A stretch of DNA of 64,000 nt from Psococerastis gibbosa. Lineage: Eukaryota > Arthropoda > Insecta > Psocodea > Psocidae. Below the pieces are notes generated by a model that was not told the DNA's origin, did no database searches, and worked only from the letters and a program-made list of their open reading frames with translations. The stretch spans positions 43,645,469-43,709,468 of the forward strand of contig OZ020485.1 in assembly GCA_963971405.1 (NCBI GenBank), in the 5' to 3' direction. Both the position numbers and the translations under genes were made by a program. Every line of letters begins with the position of its first letter. Within the stretch, counting starts at the first letter, position 1. Of the stretch, positions 1-11,652 are shown piece by piece.

Positions 1-2190
1 ATGCTACAAATATTTCGTGATTTACTTAACTTATGTAATCACGCAGGCATAGACCTATGTACTACCTACTCCTGACCGTAGTTAAAGATAGAAATAAAAT
101 ACTACATTACATTAAATTGGAAAAAGCTCAATCGGAACATGATTGATTAAAAATTGGCCAAACTAAATCAGGCGATAGGTTGTTCAATGTGTTCCATTCC
201 ATTTGTATTTTCGTAATCTGCAAAAGATTCATGTTCATATTTGTTTTTAAATTAAAATATAAAAAATAAAATAATTACCAAATTACCTAGTACCCAGTAT
301 TTAGTATTTCATGTACCTACTGCACATAGGCTAACAGTACAGTGTTGGGACCAGGAATTTACGAAAACGAATATTTCTTCAATTTCATAATAATGTACAA
401 ATACGAGTGGCCATGTGAAAGTGATAAAAAAATGAAATGGAACAATTATTGTTACCAATACCGTTCGTTTATTAAGTTTTTTATTAGTTATTACTGTACG
501 CCTATTATACGCCATTATGAAATATAATATAGCCTCGTCTAGAATTATTTGTTGTCTTTGAAAACAGACTTTTGTTTCAGAATGAAAGAGACGTCGGGAG
601 TGCAACGTAGGGGTACTCGGAGGCATTAGGTGAGTTATTTTCAAAAATTTTTTCGTCTTTAATTCTCTTTAATTCTACTATAAACTAGAATTCAGAAGAT
701 TCCCGAAATAAGAACGATTTTCGCATTTTTCATTTTTCGTCATTCTCTCCTTTATAACTTGAGCGCTTCATACGTTCAAACATTTTCGGTACCGTCGGCA
801 AATAGGTTTATAATACCTACTGTAAACATTGTTAGGTCAACAGCGATACCTTTTGTTCCTATCATCTTTTGTTTCAAATCAGGCTAGGTGCTTTCTAAAA
901 ACCACTTAGAGAACCGAGACCTATTCTAAACAGTTAGGTTTTGGATTTTAACCAAACTACAATAGGTGTCACCGGGTCACTTACAAGATAACATTTATTT
1001 ATATGGTAACATTTGGTAGGTTTACAGGGAGCAGTCTCATTGTTTAAAAGCAGTCGAAAAGTCCAGCCATTCTATTTTTAACCGGTAGGCCTACAAAGAG
1101 TCACTGCTTTAATTGATAATGATTTGTAATACAATTCCTTAAGTCTTAGAAGGGATTCGATATAAACGATCAAGTACTCCATATACAATTCGCCAAATGG
1201 AGACCTCTTTCCTAGACCTCAACACACAGTATATCTTTGACTATCAAATTGTCGAAACGGCCTGAATTGACCTATCAGTCACTACCTATAACCATGAACG
1301 AAGCTTGTGTATTAATTTACACATTTTGAAAAAATAAAAAAAATATGATACAAAACCTATTTCATCAATATCGTCGAAAATTAAAAAAGAAGAGTTATGG
1401 GTAAGACAAATTCAGATGAAAAATTAAATAAAAATGATTCTATAGCACACCATATAGGCTGACACGTTTTGACCTCGATATAAGTTGTGGGGCACGCTGG
1501 GAGTTTACGGGGTAATCTGTTGAATCGGACAACTGTTATAATGAAGATTATTGCCGATTAGGTGGATATAGTGAACAATTAATAACATTATAATATAGAA
1601 AGCATTTTAGATTTCGCCCTTATTATCATTTGTTTACATCGTGGGGCAGTATGCCGACATCTTTTATTCCCTTCTCTTTTATTCCCTTCTCTTTTATTCT
1701 CCTTCCTTCTTTTGGCCATGACAGACCAAAACAATGATTGAAGGTTAAAACAGACAGACGATTGAAAACTGATGAGACAAAAGCCTGCTTGTTGGTAACA
1801 AACCTACCTGTCTCTTCAATGCATTCCAGCCTAACTGGTATTGAACAAATAATACCAAATTCGTCAAGTATTGCAATGCATTATTGCAAGCACGTATTTC
1901 TATGGATTTTAGCAAAAGAGCGGATCAACTTGCAGCTATCTAATTGGCTACTGGGAACAAAACACGTCGGTGCAAAAACTAGTCATTGGGGAAGGCTCCT
2001 GTAGGTATGGTCTGACTGCTGGCAGTGTTCGTCCGTATAGTGACAACAACGCTGCTCAAAAACATGTTTCCATTTTCCTAGAAATTCGTAAGCTATTGAA
2101 TGAAGCTACTATATGTTCGAAAGCTACAGTCTGCATCTTTCAGAAGGTAGCCTATTGCTCAACTAGTTAGGCCTACCCAAACTAGCTGGA
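1..2190. other. AT-rich stretch without recognised gene
   Basis: No exon, RNA gene or clear repeat was recognised here. The longest open frames (about 60-110 codons) show no familiar domain. A short tandem repeat of about 16 bases (TTTTATTCCCTTCTC, roughly three units) lies near 1665-1710. This is likely intergenic or intronic DNA of a gene outside the window. Confidence 0.5.
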
Positions 2191-2192
2191 TC

Positions 2193-2275
2193 TTCTTCTT
2201 CTTCTTCTAGCACTGCAGCCCTTGATGAGCTTTGGCCTGCTCGACAATACTCCTCCAGGGCTCGTATCTGTACTT
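2193..2275 (-). mobile_element. 3' tail of an RTE-like LINE (fragment)
   Basis: On the minus strand this piece ends in a GAAGAA repeat and matches the 3' end of the longer fragment at 3804-4241 (shared motif: cccttgatgagctttg on the plus strand). It is only a tail and codes for nothing intact. It sits just before a family B repeat. Confidence 0.55.
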
Positions 2276-2294
2276 GGTTAAGTCATGTTTTCGC

Positions 2295-3262
2295 CTTGTT
2301 GCTTTCCAATTTATGCGTAGTAGGCTATAAGGAAAGCTTTGTGATGGTCAAAATTTTCGAATCCGAGATTTCAGCGGATTTACACGTTTTGAGGTCCCAG
2401 GAACCCAAAACAGTGGTTTTTATGAAATGTCTGTCGCTCTGTCTGTATGTCTAGCTGTCTGTATTTCATTTTTCTGATTTGATTTTAGAAAATATTTCGA
2501 TGTTTGATATAAATAGACTTTTTTATTTTTCATTTTTTAACTGCTATATTAACAGTTGTCTACACATTTCTGTCTGTCTGTCTGTTCATCGATTTCTAGG
2601 CAAACTACTCTGCCGATTTGGATGAAATTTTGCATATACGAGTAGGTTCACAAAAATCATACCTCGAGACAATTTTTTTTTATTTTGGGCTAACTTAATT
2701 TGGGGGCGTTTTATTTTCAAAAATCTCCAAAAAACGTGTAAAAAAATTATTTCTCAAAAACGGCTCAAACGATTTCTTTTAAATTCACATATATTCTAGT
2801 CGTTATTAATGTTAACAAAATGCGGTGGTCGCTTGCCCCTTGATATTACATTGTAGTATTATATGGTATATACTGTATAACGCTGACATTAAATTATCCT
2901 CTAATTTCGGTTGCCCCTTGATAGTTTGCTTCTGGGGGTAAAAAATAAAAATAACTAAATTTTAATGAAAAATGACTAAAAAATAATTTTTCTGCGGAAG
3001 CTTTCTATCGATGATTTCTACCATCAGGTATGTAGGTGTTCAATAGGGTAACAAAAACGGAGAGGTTGCATTCCCAAAAAATGTCTGCTTCTGTGCAAAA
3101 AAATATTTTTTCAGAAATTATGGAAAATTCATTAACATTAACAAACATTACGTGCCATATAGTTACTACTGTTACAATGTATTGGTCTGTTCGTTCCAGA
3201 ATATGCAATTGAGTTTTAAGTGGTTTTAAATATATTGAGATGGAACACCCCCCCCCCCCCCA
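2295..3262 (+). repeat. Family B interspersed repeat, copy B1
   Basis: One of four long copies of the same approximately 850-bp repeat (others at 8613-9437, 43881-44742 and 49811-50649). It opens with GCTTTCCAATTTAT and holds the shared blocks around 'gaggtcccaggaacccaaaa', 'gatttctaggcaaactactc' and a C-run at 3249-3260. The right end differs from the other copies after the C-run, so this copy is truncated or recombined. A SINE fragment (2846-2910) is inserted in it. No protein domain was recognised in the short frames it contains. Confidence 0.65.
2846..2910 (-). mobile_element. Truncated S2 SINE inserted in repeat B1
   Basis: The insert reads, on the minus strand, as the 3' part of the S2 SINE family (motif gtgttataYa..taccatata). 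It is bracketed by a direct repeat TTGCCCCTTGATA at 2833-2845 and 2911-2923. That sequence occurs once in the uninterrupted B copies, so it is a target-site duplication from an insertion into B1. Confidence 0.6.
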
Positions 3263-3384
3263 TTCATGCGGAAACAATACAAATAATGTCCGAAATTCAT
3301 GGGTCGTTGGCATTGGACAAGGGACCTATGGGCCACTATATGTAGCCCAGGGTCCATAAAAAGTCCTTAAATAACTAACTAACT

Positions 3385-3500
3385 AACCAACACTCCTCCA
3401 GTTATCTCGGTTCTGTACAATACTCCACCATCTGCGGACTCCCAACTCGCGAAGGTCGGTTTCCAATGTCCGGCCAGTCATCTTCCGGTTTGCTTGCTTT
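3385..3500 (-). mobile_element. RTE-like LINE 3' fragment, internally deleted
   Basis: Matches the minus-strand LINE tail at 3804-4241 (ctccaccatctgcggactccc, cgaaggtcggtttccaa, gtccggccagtcatcttcc), but a block between 'tttccaa' and 'tgtccgg' is missing. It is a non-coding remnant lying next to the longer copy. Confidence 0.55.
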
Positions 3501-3741
3501 GTACAACTTTTACTAGCTGGATAGTGGATTGCCATCCAAATACAATAAAGCGGCACAAAGTCGGTTCCTAGTTTTTAAAAGCGGGTGGTTCTCGCCATGA
3601 GCCCAATGTAGCCAAAATAAAGCTATTTAGATTGCGAGGGACCCAAGGTCAAGTGCGCAGAACTTACTACGCCTACAATCTGTTGACAGCCCTGCCTGTT
3701 AAATTGTACATTCGTTTTTCATTTCCACTGTTTTCTGTTTT

Positions 3742-4241
3742 TTATATTGGAACCCTACATCCTGGAAACGTTTCCTTAGACATTTCCTGATTTGTCCGTG
3801 TGCACTTCTTCTTCTTCTGGCTCTTCAGCCCTTGATGAACTTTGATCTGGTCGACAACACTCATCCAGACATCTCGGTTTTGTGCAACGCTCCACCATCT
3901 ACGGACTCCCAACTCACGAAGGTCAGTTTCCAATTCGTCCCTCCAGCGTTTTCGAGGACGTCCGGCCAGTCGTCTTCCTGTCATGCTTGCTTTGTACATC
4001 TTTTTCTGTCTCGTCGGTCGACTGACGTTCTTACGACCTGTGCCAGCCATCTTATGCGTTACGCTTTTTTGAACCGGACTATGTTTTCTCCGTTGAGTAT
4101 TGTGTCTCTTTCGGAGTTGTTTCTTATACGCCACTCTCCGTCTCCGCATAGGGGTCCATAGATCCTCCATATTATCTTTGTTTCCAATACTCGCAGTTTG
4201 CTTGCGTCATTGACAGTAAGATTCCAGGTTATTGTGTGCAC
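3742..4241 (-). pseudogene. RTE-like reverse transcriptase C-terminal remnant
   Basis: Two overlapping minus frames (4241-4059 and 4170-3742) together give the typical C-terminal tail of RTE-type LINE polyproteins: a LRVLETKIIWRIYGP-like stretch, then DGEWRIR, then GRRLAGRPRKRWRDELETDL, ending near WMSVVDQIK. The change of frame near 4060 shows a frameshift. The reverse transcriptase core is absent, so this is a 5'-truncated dead copy. The 3' end is a short GAA microsatellite at 3804-3820, usual for these elements. Confidence 0.75.
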
Positions 4242-4319
4242 TGCGTCTTAGAGTTACCTATAGACGTAACAGATTTGCGAAAAAAAGAGAGCTGCCATTC
4301 TATCAGATAAGCTTACTAT

Positions 4320-4520
4320 CTATATGATACCTACCGAAGCGTACCAATATACAGGGGCGTCCACTACGGGGGGCACGGAACTTTTTGCCCCCTCCCCCCA
4401 GACTTTTTCATTGGGGGGGCGAAGCCCCCCCCAGGAAAAGTGGCTTAAAGCCTACCGATTCCCATTGCTTTTTCTGGGCATTTCCATTTTGGCGTTAGTA
4501 AACATTCAGTACGAAACTTA
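4320..4520. repeat. C/G-rich repeat fragment
   Basis: Contains 'ggggcgtccactacgggggg' and runs such as cccctcccccc and gggggggcgaagcccccc, like other copies of the C/G-rich family in this window (6000-6560, 18722-19469). No coding capacity was recognised. Confidence 0.4.
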
Positions 4521-4521
4521 A

Positions 4522-5600
4522 ACATGCACAAAAATCAACAATACAATAAGCACGAAACAAATAATGTCACTCGGAGTTCCACAAGGCACAGTATTAGCAC
4601 CATTATTACTCAATTTATATCTAAACGATTTATTAGAAACAAATAGATTCGAATCAATAATTGCTTTTGCCGATGACACCTGTATCACCTGCATAGCGGA
4701 TACATATCATGATCTATACACACTAGCCAACTCAGAATTTAACTTAATCAAACAATGGTTAGAAAAAAATAGATTATCGTTAAACCTGGAAAAGACCGTA
4801 TTTGTTGATTTTTCGTCAAAGAGAGACGCTTGTACCAACAACTTGTCCATAGAAAACATAATCCAAACTGAAAACACGAAATACTTAGGCATCATAATAG
4901 ATGAACAATTGAAATGGGAACCCCATACTCAATTGGTTGCCAACAAACTAAGAAAAACTATACATAAATTTGTCCAACTTCGTAACGTTGCACAAGAACC
5001 TCTAATTAAATCCTTTTATTACGCTATAGCGGAATCCCATCTAACATATGCAATATCAGCCTGGGGAGGTGCCTACCAAAATGTAACGGACAAAGTCAAT
5101 ACCGTACAAAGAACAATCCTAAAAATTATACATAAAACGGGGACATTATATCCAACAAAAGACCTATACATTTTAGCGGATGTCCTAGACGTTAAACAAT
5201 TATATATTAAAAGCTCAATAATATTAGTACGCAATCAAAAACAAAACTTAAAATCTGTACAACACTCACACAACACAAGATGGCTCCACACACATCCTTT
5301 CACACAACAAACTGTTCGAACCACAAGATCTCAACACCAATCTGAATATATAGGCATATTATTACAATTACAATTATTACAATAAACTACCAATCCAAAT
5401 AAAGTCATTAAAAAACTTCAATTGTTTCAAAAGAGCAGTTACACAATGGATAAAGACCGAACTACCACCAACATAAAAGTATACCACCCCGTAAACACTC
5501 CACCTCCCCCCCCCCTCCATAGCCAGATAGTATAAGTCGCACACGGGCCCTTGCCTTGCGATATGGACTTAAGAAAACGCTGTAACATGGCATTATTGTG
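4522..5600 (+). pseudogene. Non-LTR retrotransposon RT fragment (5' truncated)
   Basis: The open frame 4564-5385 carries the C-terminal half of a non-LTR reverse transcriptase: GVPQGTVLAPLL (motif 4 region), the catalytic FADDT box, then the thumb-like region with YLGIIIDEQLKWEPH and AISAWGGAY. The homologous frame continues upstream of the ATG to about 4530, so this ATG is not a true start. After the stop at 5385 another frame continues as KLPIQIKSLKNFNCFKRAV, the usual extreme C-terminus, so there is a frameshift near 5370. A 3' UTR with cgcacacgggcccttgcc follows and runs into an ATATT repeat. Fingers domain and endonuclease are missing, so the copy is dead. Confidence 0.85.
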
Positions 5601-5602
5601 TT

Positions 5603-5760
5603 GAATTATATTATATTATATTATATTATATTATATTATATTATATTATATTATATTATATTATATTATATTATATTATATTATATTATATTATATTATA
5701 TTATATTATATTATATTATATTATATTATATTATATTATATTGTATTATATTATATTATA
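5603..5760. repeat. (ATATT)n microsatellite
   Basis: About 155 bases of nearly pure 5-base repeat (TTATA/ATATT) with one interruption near 5743. It directly follows the 3' UTR of the LINE fragment, so it probably grew from the element's 3' tail. Confidence 0.95.
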
Positions 5761-5945
5761 AACTTGAAAAACTTTGTGAACTAATTCATAAACCAAACGT
5801 CAGTGCGTCGATCGACATAGAGCTGGAGCTATGATTCAAAATATTCTGACAAGTTATTGATGATTAATTTTTAATTTTTAATAATTGTAATACACTAGGT
5901 ATACATTCTAAATTCTGTAAGAAGTTAATTCAAACACGCTTTTTT

Positions 5946-6560
5946 CATTGGCGTAAATAGGGGGTCCTGGGGCCCCAGGGGCCCCCGTAGTCCCCCCCCC
6001 CCTCAAGATTTGTGGTGACAAAGATGTTATGGAGGCGAAAGCGAAACGCATAGTATCCACAATAACAAAAGGGAAATTAATTCATGCATCATGTTGACCA
6101 AGTATACTTTCACAAAAATATATTATTCAAAATGCTTACAACCCCCATTATTTGAGACCTATTTTTTCAAATTTTTTCTTCGGGGGAGACCCCCGGACCC
6201 CCCTCAGCGGTAGGTTTAATCGTCGGTAAAATCTCAAGTCTCAACTGTACTGCTTGCAAAATGCGTAAAACCTCACTAATTTGGGCCCATTTATCAACTT
6301 TTATCTCCGGGGGAGCCCCCCGGACCCCCATTCTCCAGGGTATAATATGCGTAAAACCTCACTTATTTGAGCCTATTTATCAATTTTTTTTCTCCGGGGG
6401 AGACCCCAGGGCCCCCCTTTTCCCAGGGTATAATATGCGTAAAACCTCACTGTTCATTCATGTTCATTCACTGTTCACTCTGTTCATTTTTTTTTCTCCG
6501 GCGGATCAAAGTCTTGGAGTCCTAAAGTCCCCCCTCCCCCAGAAATTTTGGGCATTTATG
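5946..6560. repeat. C/G-rich repeat with internal tandem units
   Basis: Opens with 'ggcgtaaatagggggtcctgggg' and contains at least three degenerate units. Each unit joins 'aatatgcgtaaaacctcact' to 'ttatcaattttttt' and to a 'ccgggggagaccccsgg' palindromic block. The same unit recurs inside the hAT-like element at 18722-19469, so this is a relative. There is no coding capacity. Confidence 0.55.
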
Positions 6561-7384
6561 CCAATGACTCTTTGTTTTAGCTTTTTTAAAGGCAGCAACT
6601 TAGTATGGACAAGGCGTACAAGAGTCTAAGGTGTTGCATTGTTAAAAATACTAAAACAAAGTTTCCTCAGGAGGTAAATCCAACAGAACAGTTTCCTTCG
6701 TATTTGGGGGGGGTCGCCTCTCCCCCCCCCCCCCAGACTTTTTCAAAACTGTGCGCCCTTACCTATATATTTAGGTACTATAGGTGAACTCAAATGCTCC
6801 AGGAATCATGCATCATTCTATTTATTCATGATATTGATGGCTATTGTTTGTATAATCAATTGGTAGTAAATTTTCCATCAATTCTCCATTTCTCTGATAG
6901 GAATGTTATGATATCCGCGTATTGGTGAAAATGTCAGTTAGTGAGTGAGTGATTAGTGTGTGCAGGCTCACAATGCAACGATCTTTCATTCCCAACATGT
7001 CTCCCGTGTATCCTTTGTTAATTTTGCGCACCAATCTATAAAAGACAGTCGGAGAGCTATCCCGACAAAAGAAGACCTGTCTTCTAAGGTTTCTCAAATA
7101 CTGGATTTATTGTGACCGATATTTGGAAGTCAAATGGACGTCCTTTTGTATTGTCCATGTTTTTTTCTTTATCCGCAATTCTCTCAATAAATGCCCATGG
7201 GACGTGAGTGCAATTCTTCATGGACCGGTCCAGGTTGGGACAGAAGCTCGTCTCTTACTTATGCTACCGCACGGAGTTCTACATCATCTGATCCTTGTGT
7301 TTTATGCGTGGAGAGGATTCTCTTGCAGGTGGGGGGCGCACGTTATTATTGTATAGTGCACCTTGGATATCAATCGACTGAAGC
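6561..7384. other. No recognised gene
   Basis: A run of C residues near 6720-6734 and short open frames without known motifs. No exon or RNA gene is supported. Confidence 0.4.
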
Positions 7385-7600
7385 CAAGATATGTAGCGTA
7401 GGGTACGGACTCTGAATTTCATCCGAAAGTTTGTTGGTTTGAGCCCCACACTGGCTACATTTTCTGGCCATGCTTCGGAGGGTATGTAAAGAAGGTGGTC
7501 CCGGGCCTTCCTAGTTGAGTGTAAGAGAGGGCTTTATAACCCTAACTCCGCTAGGTTGGCTTAGTAATATAAACAACAAAAAGTCCTTGTTTATTTATTT
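7385..7600 (+). mobile_element. S1 SINE (tRNA-derived), copy a
   Basis: Has a tRNA-like head with a box A-like 'atgtagcgtagggtacgg' and a box B-like 'ggtttgagcccc', then the family body (ggtcccgggccttcctag, gttggcttagtaata) and a TTTA-rich tail. Copies on both strands at six other sites show it is dispersed. Internal RNA polymerase III promoter elements are inferred from tRNA likeness. Confidence 0.7.
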
Positions 7601-7624
7601 GATTTAAAGTAATAATCTACTTCA

Positions 7625-7760
7625 CTTTACGCCCAAAAATCGACAGACAGATGGACCGGCAAACAGATTTTGTAAAAACTACTTTTTTGGTACCTGGTAC
7701 CTCAAAACGTGTAAATCCGTTCACTAGCGGATCCAGCTATGGGCTAATGCCCCCCCCCCC
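7625..7760. repeat. Family B fragment ending in C-run
   Basis: Matches part of the family B repeat (cgacagacagatgg, ggtacctcaaaacgtgtaaatccgtt) and ends at a run of C at 7750-7762. It is too short to carry coding sequence. Confidence 0.45.
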
Positions 7761-7899
7761 CTTCTCTAACCTAACTCACACTTGATAAAACGCACATTCA
7801 ATTTTTTTTCAATTACATTTTCACGCATCCTTCGGCAGCCACACATCGGGCTACCATAGGCGTTTGGACGGCCCAGCGCGCTGCAGCGTCGTTATCACG

Positions 7900-8220
7900 G
7901 TTGCCAAACGTCCCGTAATTCAAGGGACAGTCACGTATTTGAAGGGTTTGTCCCGTGTCTCTTACGCTTTTCGTAAGGAACGGAAAATGTCCCGTATTTT
8001 AAAGGCTTAGGTTAAAATTACTGCTCATTAGTGACGATAGCACAGTTGAATGATAATGTCATTGCAGCAGTATTTAATTTCATAAGCAGCGTGTCTCCTA
8101 TTTATGAAGTCGCAAGCCAAACGTTGCAAAAAAATAACACAACTTCATCAGAAATATATGAAATAATGGTTCAAGTTACAAAAACATTGGAGAGCCGATT
8201 GGAAGACTTTGGACCCTAAA
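7900..8220 (+). pseudogene. Possible transposon-derived fragment (weak)
   Basis: A repeat-like block with 'gtcccgt' units (7905-8000) precedes an open frame 8031-8219 ending RLEDFGP. The frame is acidic and helical in character (EIYEIMVQVTKTLESRLEDF). It may be part of a transposase or zinc-finger-type transposon protein, but no diagnostic motif is present. Treat it as an unassigned remnant. Confidence 0.25.
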
Positions 8221-8612
8221 GAAAAGTGTGTAGGCAACGGGGCGTACCGTATATATGCGAAAAATTTATTTGGCCACCCTCGTTATGTAGGTAACTTCGT
8301 ACACAGATTTCGAAGTGACGGCGTAGGAAATATTAAATGAGTACGAGGTGAAGCATCCGCGCAGAATGCAACTGGGCTTTGAATAGCTTAATAGATTGTA
8401 CTGTAATCCATACTTTACAATACAAGTAGTTAAAGTGAGTTTATTATGTCTTCACTCTATCATAGAACCTCCTGACTGTAGACTTTCCATCCACTAGCTC
8501 AGCCCCCCCCCCCCCTCCAAAATTTACTAGATCCACTAGTGAATCCGTTGAAATCTCGAAATCTATTATATCGACTATCACACAGCTCTCCTTATACTAA
8601 AGTATAAATAGG

Positions 8613-9437
8613 AAGAACCGGTCCGAGTTTACTCGAACATGCTTTCCAATTTATCAAGTAGTAGCTAGAGAAAATGAGTAATTTCATGGTAAATAATTTT
8701 CCTATAGTTAAATTTCGGGCATCTCGGGGGAGGGGGGGTCCACCTGACGTCACTGGAGGTGAGTTAATTCTAGATATAGGTCAGACCAACAAATTACCAA
8801 CCAGCAGTAATGGCAATGCATTTGAGCGTGAATTTACTATCATTTTTTCAAAAACGATTTTTTGCATGCAACCAAATAGTTTTTTTTGGAAAGCAAGCTG
8901 TCCGGTTTCGTTACTCAATTTAACACCTAAAACATGCCTGAAGGTAGAAATAATCGATAGAAAGGTTTCGCAGAAAAATTATTTTTTAGTCATTTTTCAT
9001 TAAAATTTAGTTATTTTTATTTTTTTACTCCCAGAAGCAAACTATCAAGGGGCAAGCGACCCCCCGCATTATGTTAACATTAATAACGACTACAATATAT
9101 GTGAATTTAAAAGAAATCGTTGGAGCCGTTTTTGAAAAATAATTTTTTAGACGTTTTTTGGAGTTTTTTGAAATTAACCCCCCCCCCCCCCCAAATTGAG
9201 ATAGCCCTAAATAAAAAAATTGACTCGAGGTATGATTTTTGTGAACCTACATGCCGAACTTCATCAAAATCGACCGAGTAGTTTGCCCGGAAATCGACGC
9301 ACAGACAGACAGACATTTCGTAAAAACCACTTTTTTGGGTTCCTGGGACCTCAAAACGTGTAAATCCGTTGAAATCTCGGAATCGAAAATTTGGACCATC
9401 ACAAAGCTTTCCTTATACTACGTATAAATTGAAAAGC
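8613..9437 (-). repeat. Family B interspersed repeat, copy B2
   Basis: Reverse orientation relative to B1. It starts gaaccggtccgagtttactc, then atgctttccaatttat, and ends gtataaattgaaaagc, giving inverted ends of about 14 bases. C/G-runs lie at 8728-8737 and 9179-9192. An extra partial end (8530-8605) directly precedes it, as if two copies abut. Confidence 0.7.
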
Positions 9438-9723
9438 AAAAATAAGAACCGAGTTGGCGCCACTGTAAGCCTAATCCAAAGGTATATTATGTATGTTACG
9501 AGCTTACGAATAAACTGCATCGCCACACAGAAGAATTAGTGGCGTGGCACGGTGATGTGCCGAGGTGGGGCCCAGTGTCGATTGGGGTGAGTGGGCGAGC
9601 GAGCCTACACGAGAATACGTAGGCAAGAGGCCAACGCCTCATTCACTCCAGCCTCCGTGTCTTTGCAAATACCCCTCACAGACTCACAGCCTCTATTTCA
9701 TTCTTTCAATAAGTATTTAATTA

Positions 9724-9975
9724 CAAAGGCTTTCACGGCCGGAGTTACGTGACGAAGCAGCAGTAGAATCTGGGATGATAGGCCGTGGTCGATCTGAAAG
9801 CGGACTTCCAAACGTTTCGTCAACATCTACGGTCAGCATCTTCAGTGGAACTTCCAAGATTGTATCTCGAAGGCTCAGCAGCAACTGAGCGGAGATGTTG
9901 ACGAAGCGTTTGGAAGTACGCTTTCAGATCGACCACAGCCTATCATCCCGGGACTCTGCTGCTTCGTCAAATAAA
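9724..9975. repeat. Family F foldback element
   Basis: An imperfect inverted repeat. Left-arm words (acgaagcagcagtagaatct, ataggccgtggtcgatctg, cttccaaacgtttcgtcaac) return as complements in the right arm (gttgacgaagcgtttggaag, cagatcgaccacagcctatc, gactctgctgcttcgtc). Related copies lie at 13577-13710 and 47932-48689. No coding sequence; it is likely a non-autonomous DNA element. Confidence 0.7.
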
Positions 9976-11640
9976 TATTTACATGAAGGAACTGTGTACA
10001 TAGAAAAAGGCGCATTAAAATTTTTTCTTGGTTGGGGGAGGGGGGTGTCAACAGTAGACATGGGAGGAGGCGGATGCGTACCCTACTTTTTTTAAGTAAT
10101 CTAATTTTATTTCGATTTAAAAAGGAATTATTAAATATATTGAGTTCAAGTACATGTTGTTTATTTCATCCGCCATTTTCCAATAGTTTGTTCACTGCTG
10201 CCAACATACAAACAACATAAAAGATTTCAAACACTTTTAGACTTAACACTTCCACCTTCCCTCTAGCGTGAAGGAGAGTAGCGCCTCGGAGCTCGAGTGT
10301 TCCTCTTACTTCGCCTTAACACCAGGGGTTCAGACAGCGGGGTTCCCACGTCACTTTCCCCCGATTGCGGAGTCAAAGGATCAGTCGGAATTTCAACCTG
10401 TTCCCGATCCTTGCTGACAATAGCATGATCAATCGGAACTTCAACCAGTTCTCGATCAATTCGTCAAATTCATGGCACTTTTAACTTAAATATAACTACC
10501 CCCCTCTTTAGTTCTTTTTATGTCATAACCATGACTGTTATTCTGACCTAAACTGTGAATGCGGTAGTGAATAGGGTCATAGTGATAATTCGGGTCAAAA
10601 CTTAGATTTTGCATTTGTTTGGTTCTAAGCCACAAGGCCGCACCCAGAAATGCAGACGGGGGGAGCAGTCAAAATCACTTTTAGCAAGTTCTAGTGCCCC
10701 CGGGGCACCAAAGTCACTAGTTTGTGTACAATGTCGAATTACACATTAAAAATTCATAGTAGAGCTACTACTACTACTACGAAAACTATCATAACCATTA
10801 GAAGAAATATCTCTTGACATTTTGATACACGGTATGTTACTGCCAGCAACACCGATTGGCCAATTGGCCACAATCTTCCTATAATTGAAAAAAAAAAAAA
10901 AACGGTGGCTCAGGGGTACAAATGCTGCCATGCCAACCATTTTTTTTTTTTACATATCGACTTTTTTTACTAATTTGACTTTGTACTTTGCGTTGGTGTC
11001 CCGGCGAGCGGGCACTGGGACTCTGATTGGGCTTTAATGTTTTAAGAGCTTTCAGCTAAGTTGGCGCATTATGGCGAAATGGCGTCAATACCAACAAATT
11101 AATTATTACTTTTACGAAGAATACGACGCCATAGTCTTATCGTACTTTCAAATAGAAAACCAAAATTCAATAGCAAAATGTTCTGATAAGATATTAGCGA
11201 AAAAAAAAAAATTGTTCAAAAACATTCCTTAATTTCCTTCAGTTTTGTGATTATGCAATTTGTGCACCATAAGTAGCCTACGTCCGCTACGCTGATAGCG
11301 TTTAAATTAGTTTCTGTTACAATGAACACATTCAATGGCCTCACCAGCTCTCTAGCTTTAGGGGAGGGGGATTTGTACCTGATTATATGGAGTATGTACT
11401 TAAAAAAATTAAATAATGACTTAGCTTAGACCACAAAATAAATACTGCACTGTAACGTATTAATATTATCAACTGATTAGTGGGACTTATAACCTTGCGT
11501 GGTGATTAGTGCCATAACCCGAAATCATCAAACGGACCTTTTGTTCACCGGGTCCACTACTTAAAAATAAAACATACTGTACATGTAGGCCTATCCTATA
11601 TACGTACATTTGAATGTAGGCAATTTAAATTTTATTTTAC
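9976..11640. other. Upstream region of the LRR gene, no recognised exon
   Basis: Short homopolymer runs (A-run near 10889-10902, T-run near 10941-10951) and a C/G-rich fragment around 10630-10700. A non-coding first exon of the LRR gene must lie somewhere upstream, because the coding exon opens directly after a splice acceptor at 11651-11652. It could not be located. Confidence 0.4.
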
Positions 11641-11652
11641 TTTTTTTTTCAG

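Noticed and set aside
8720-9192. C/G-runs as regulatory G-quadruplex sites of host genes
   Set aside because: All long C/G-runs checked fall inside repeats, and run lengths may be assembly artefacts.
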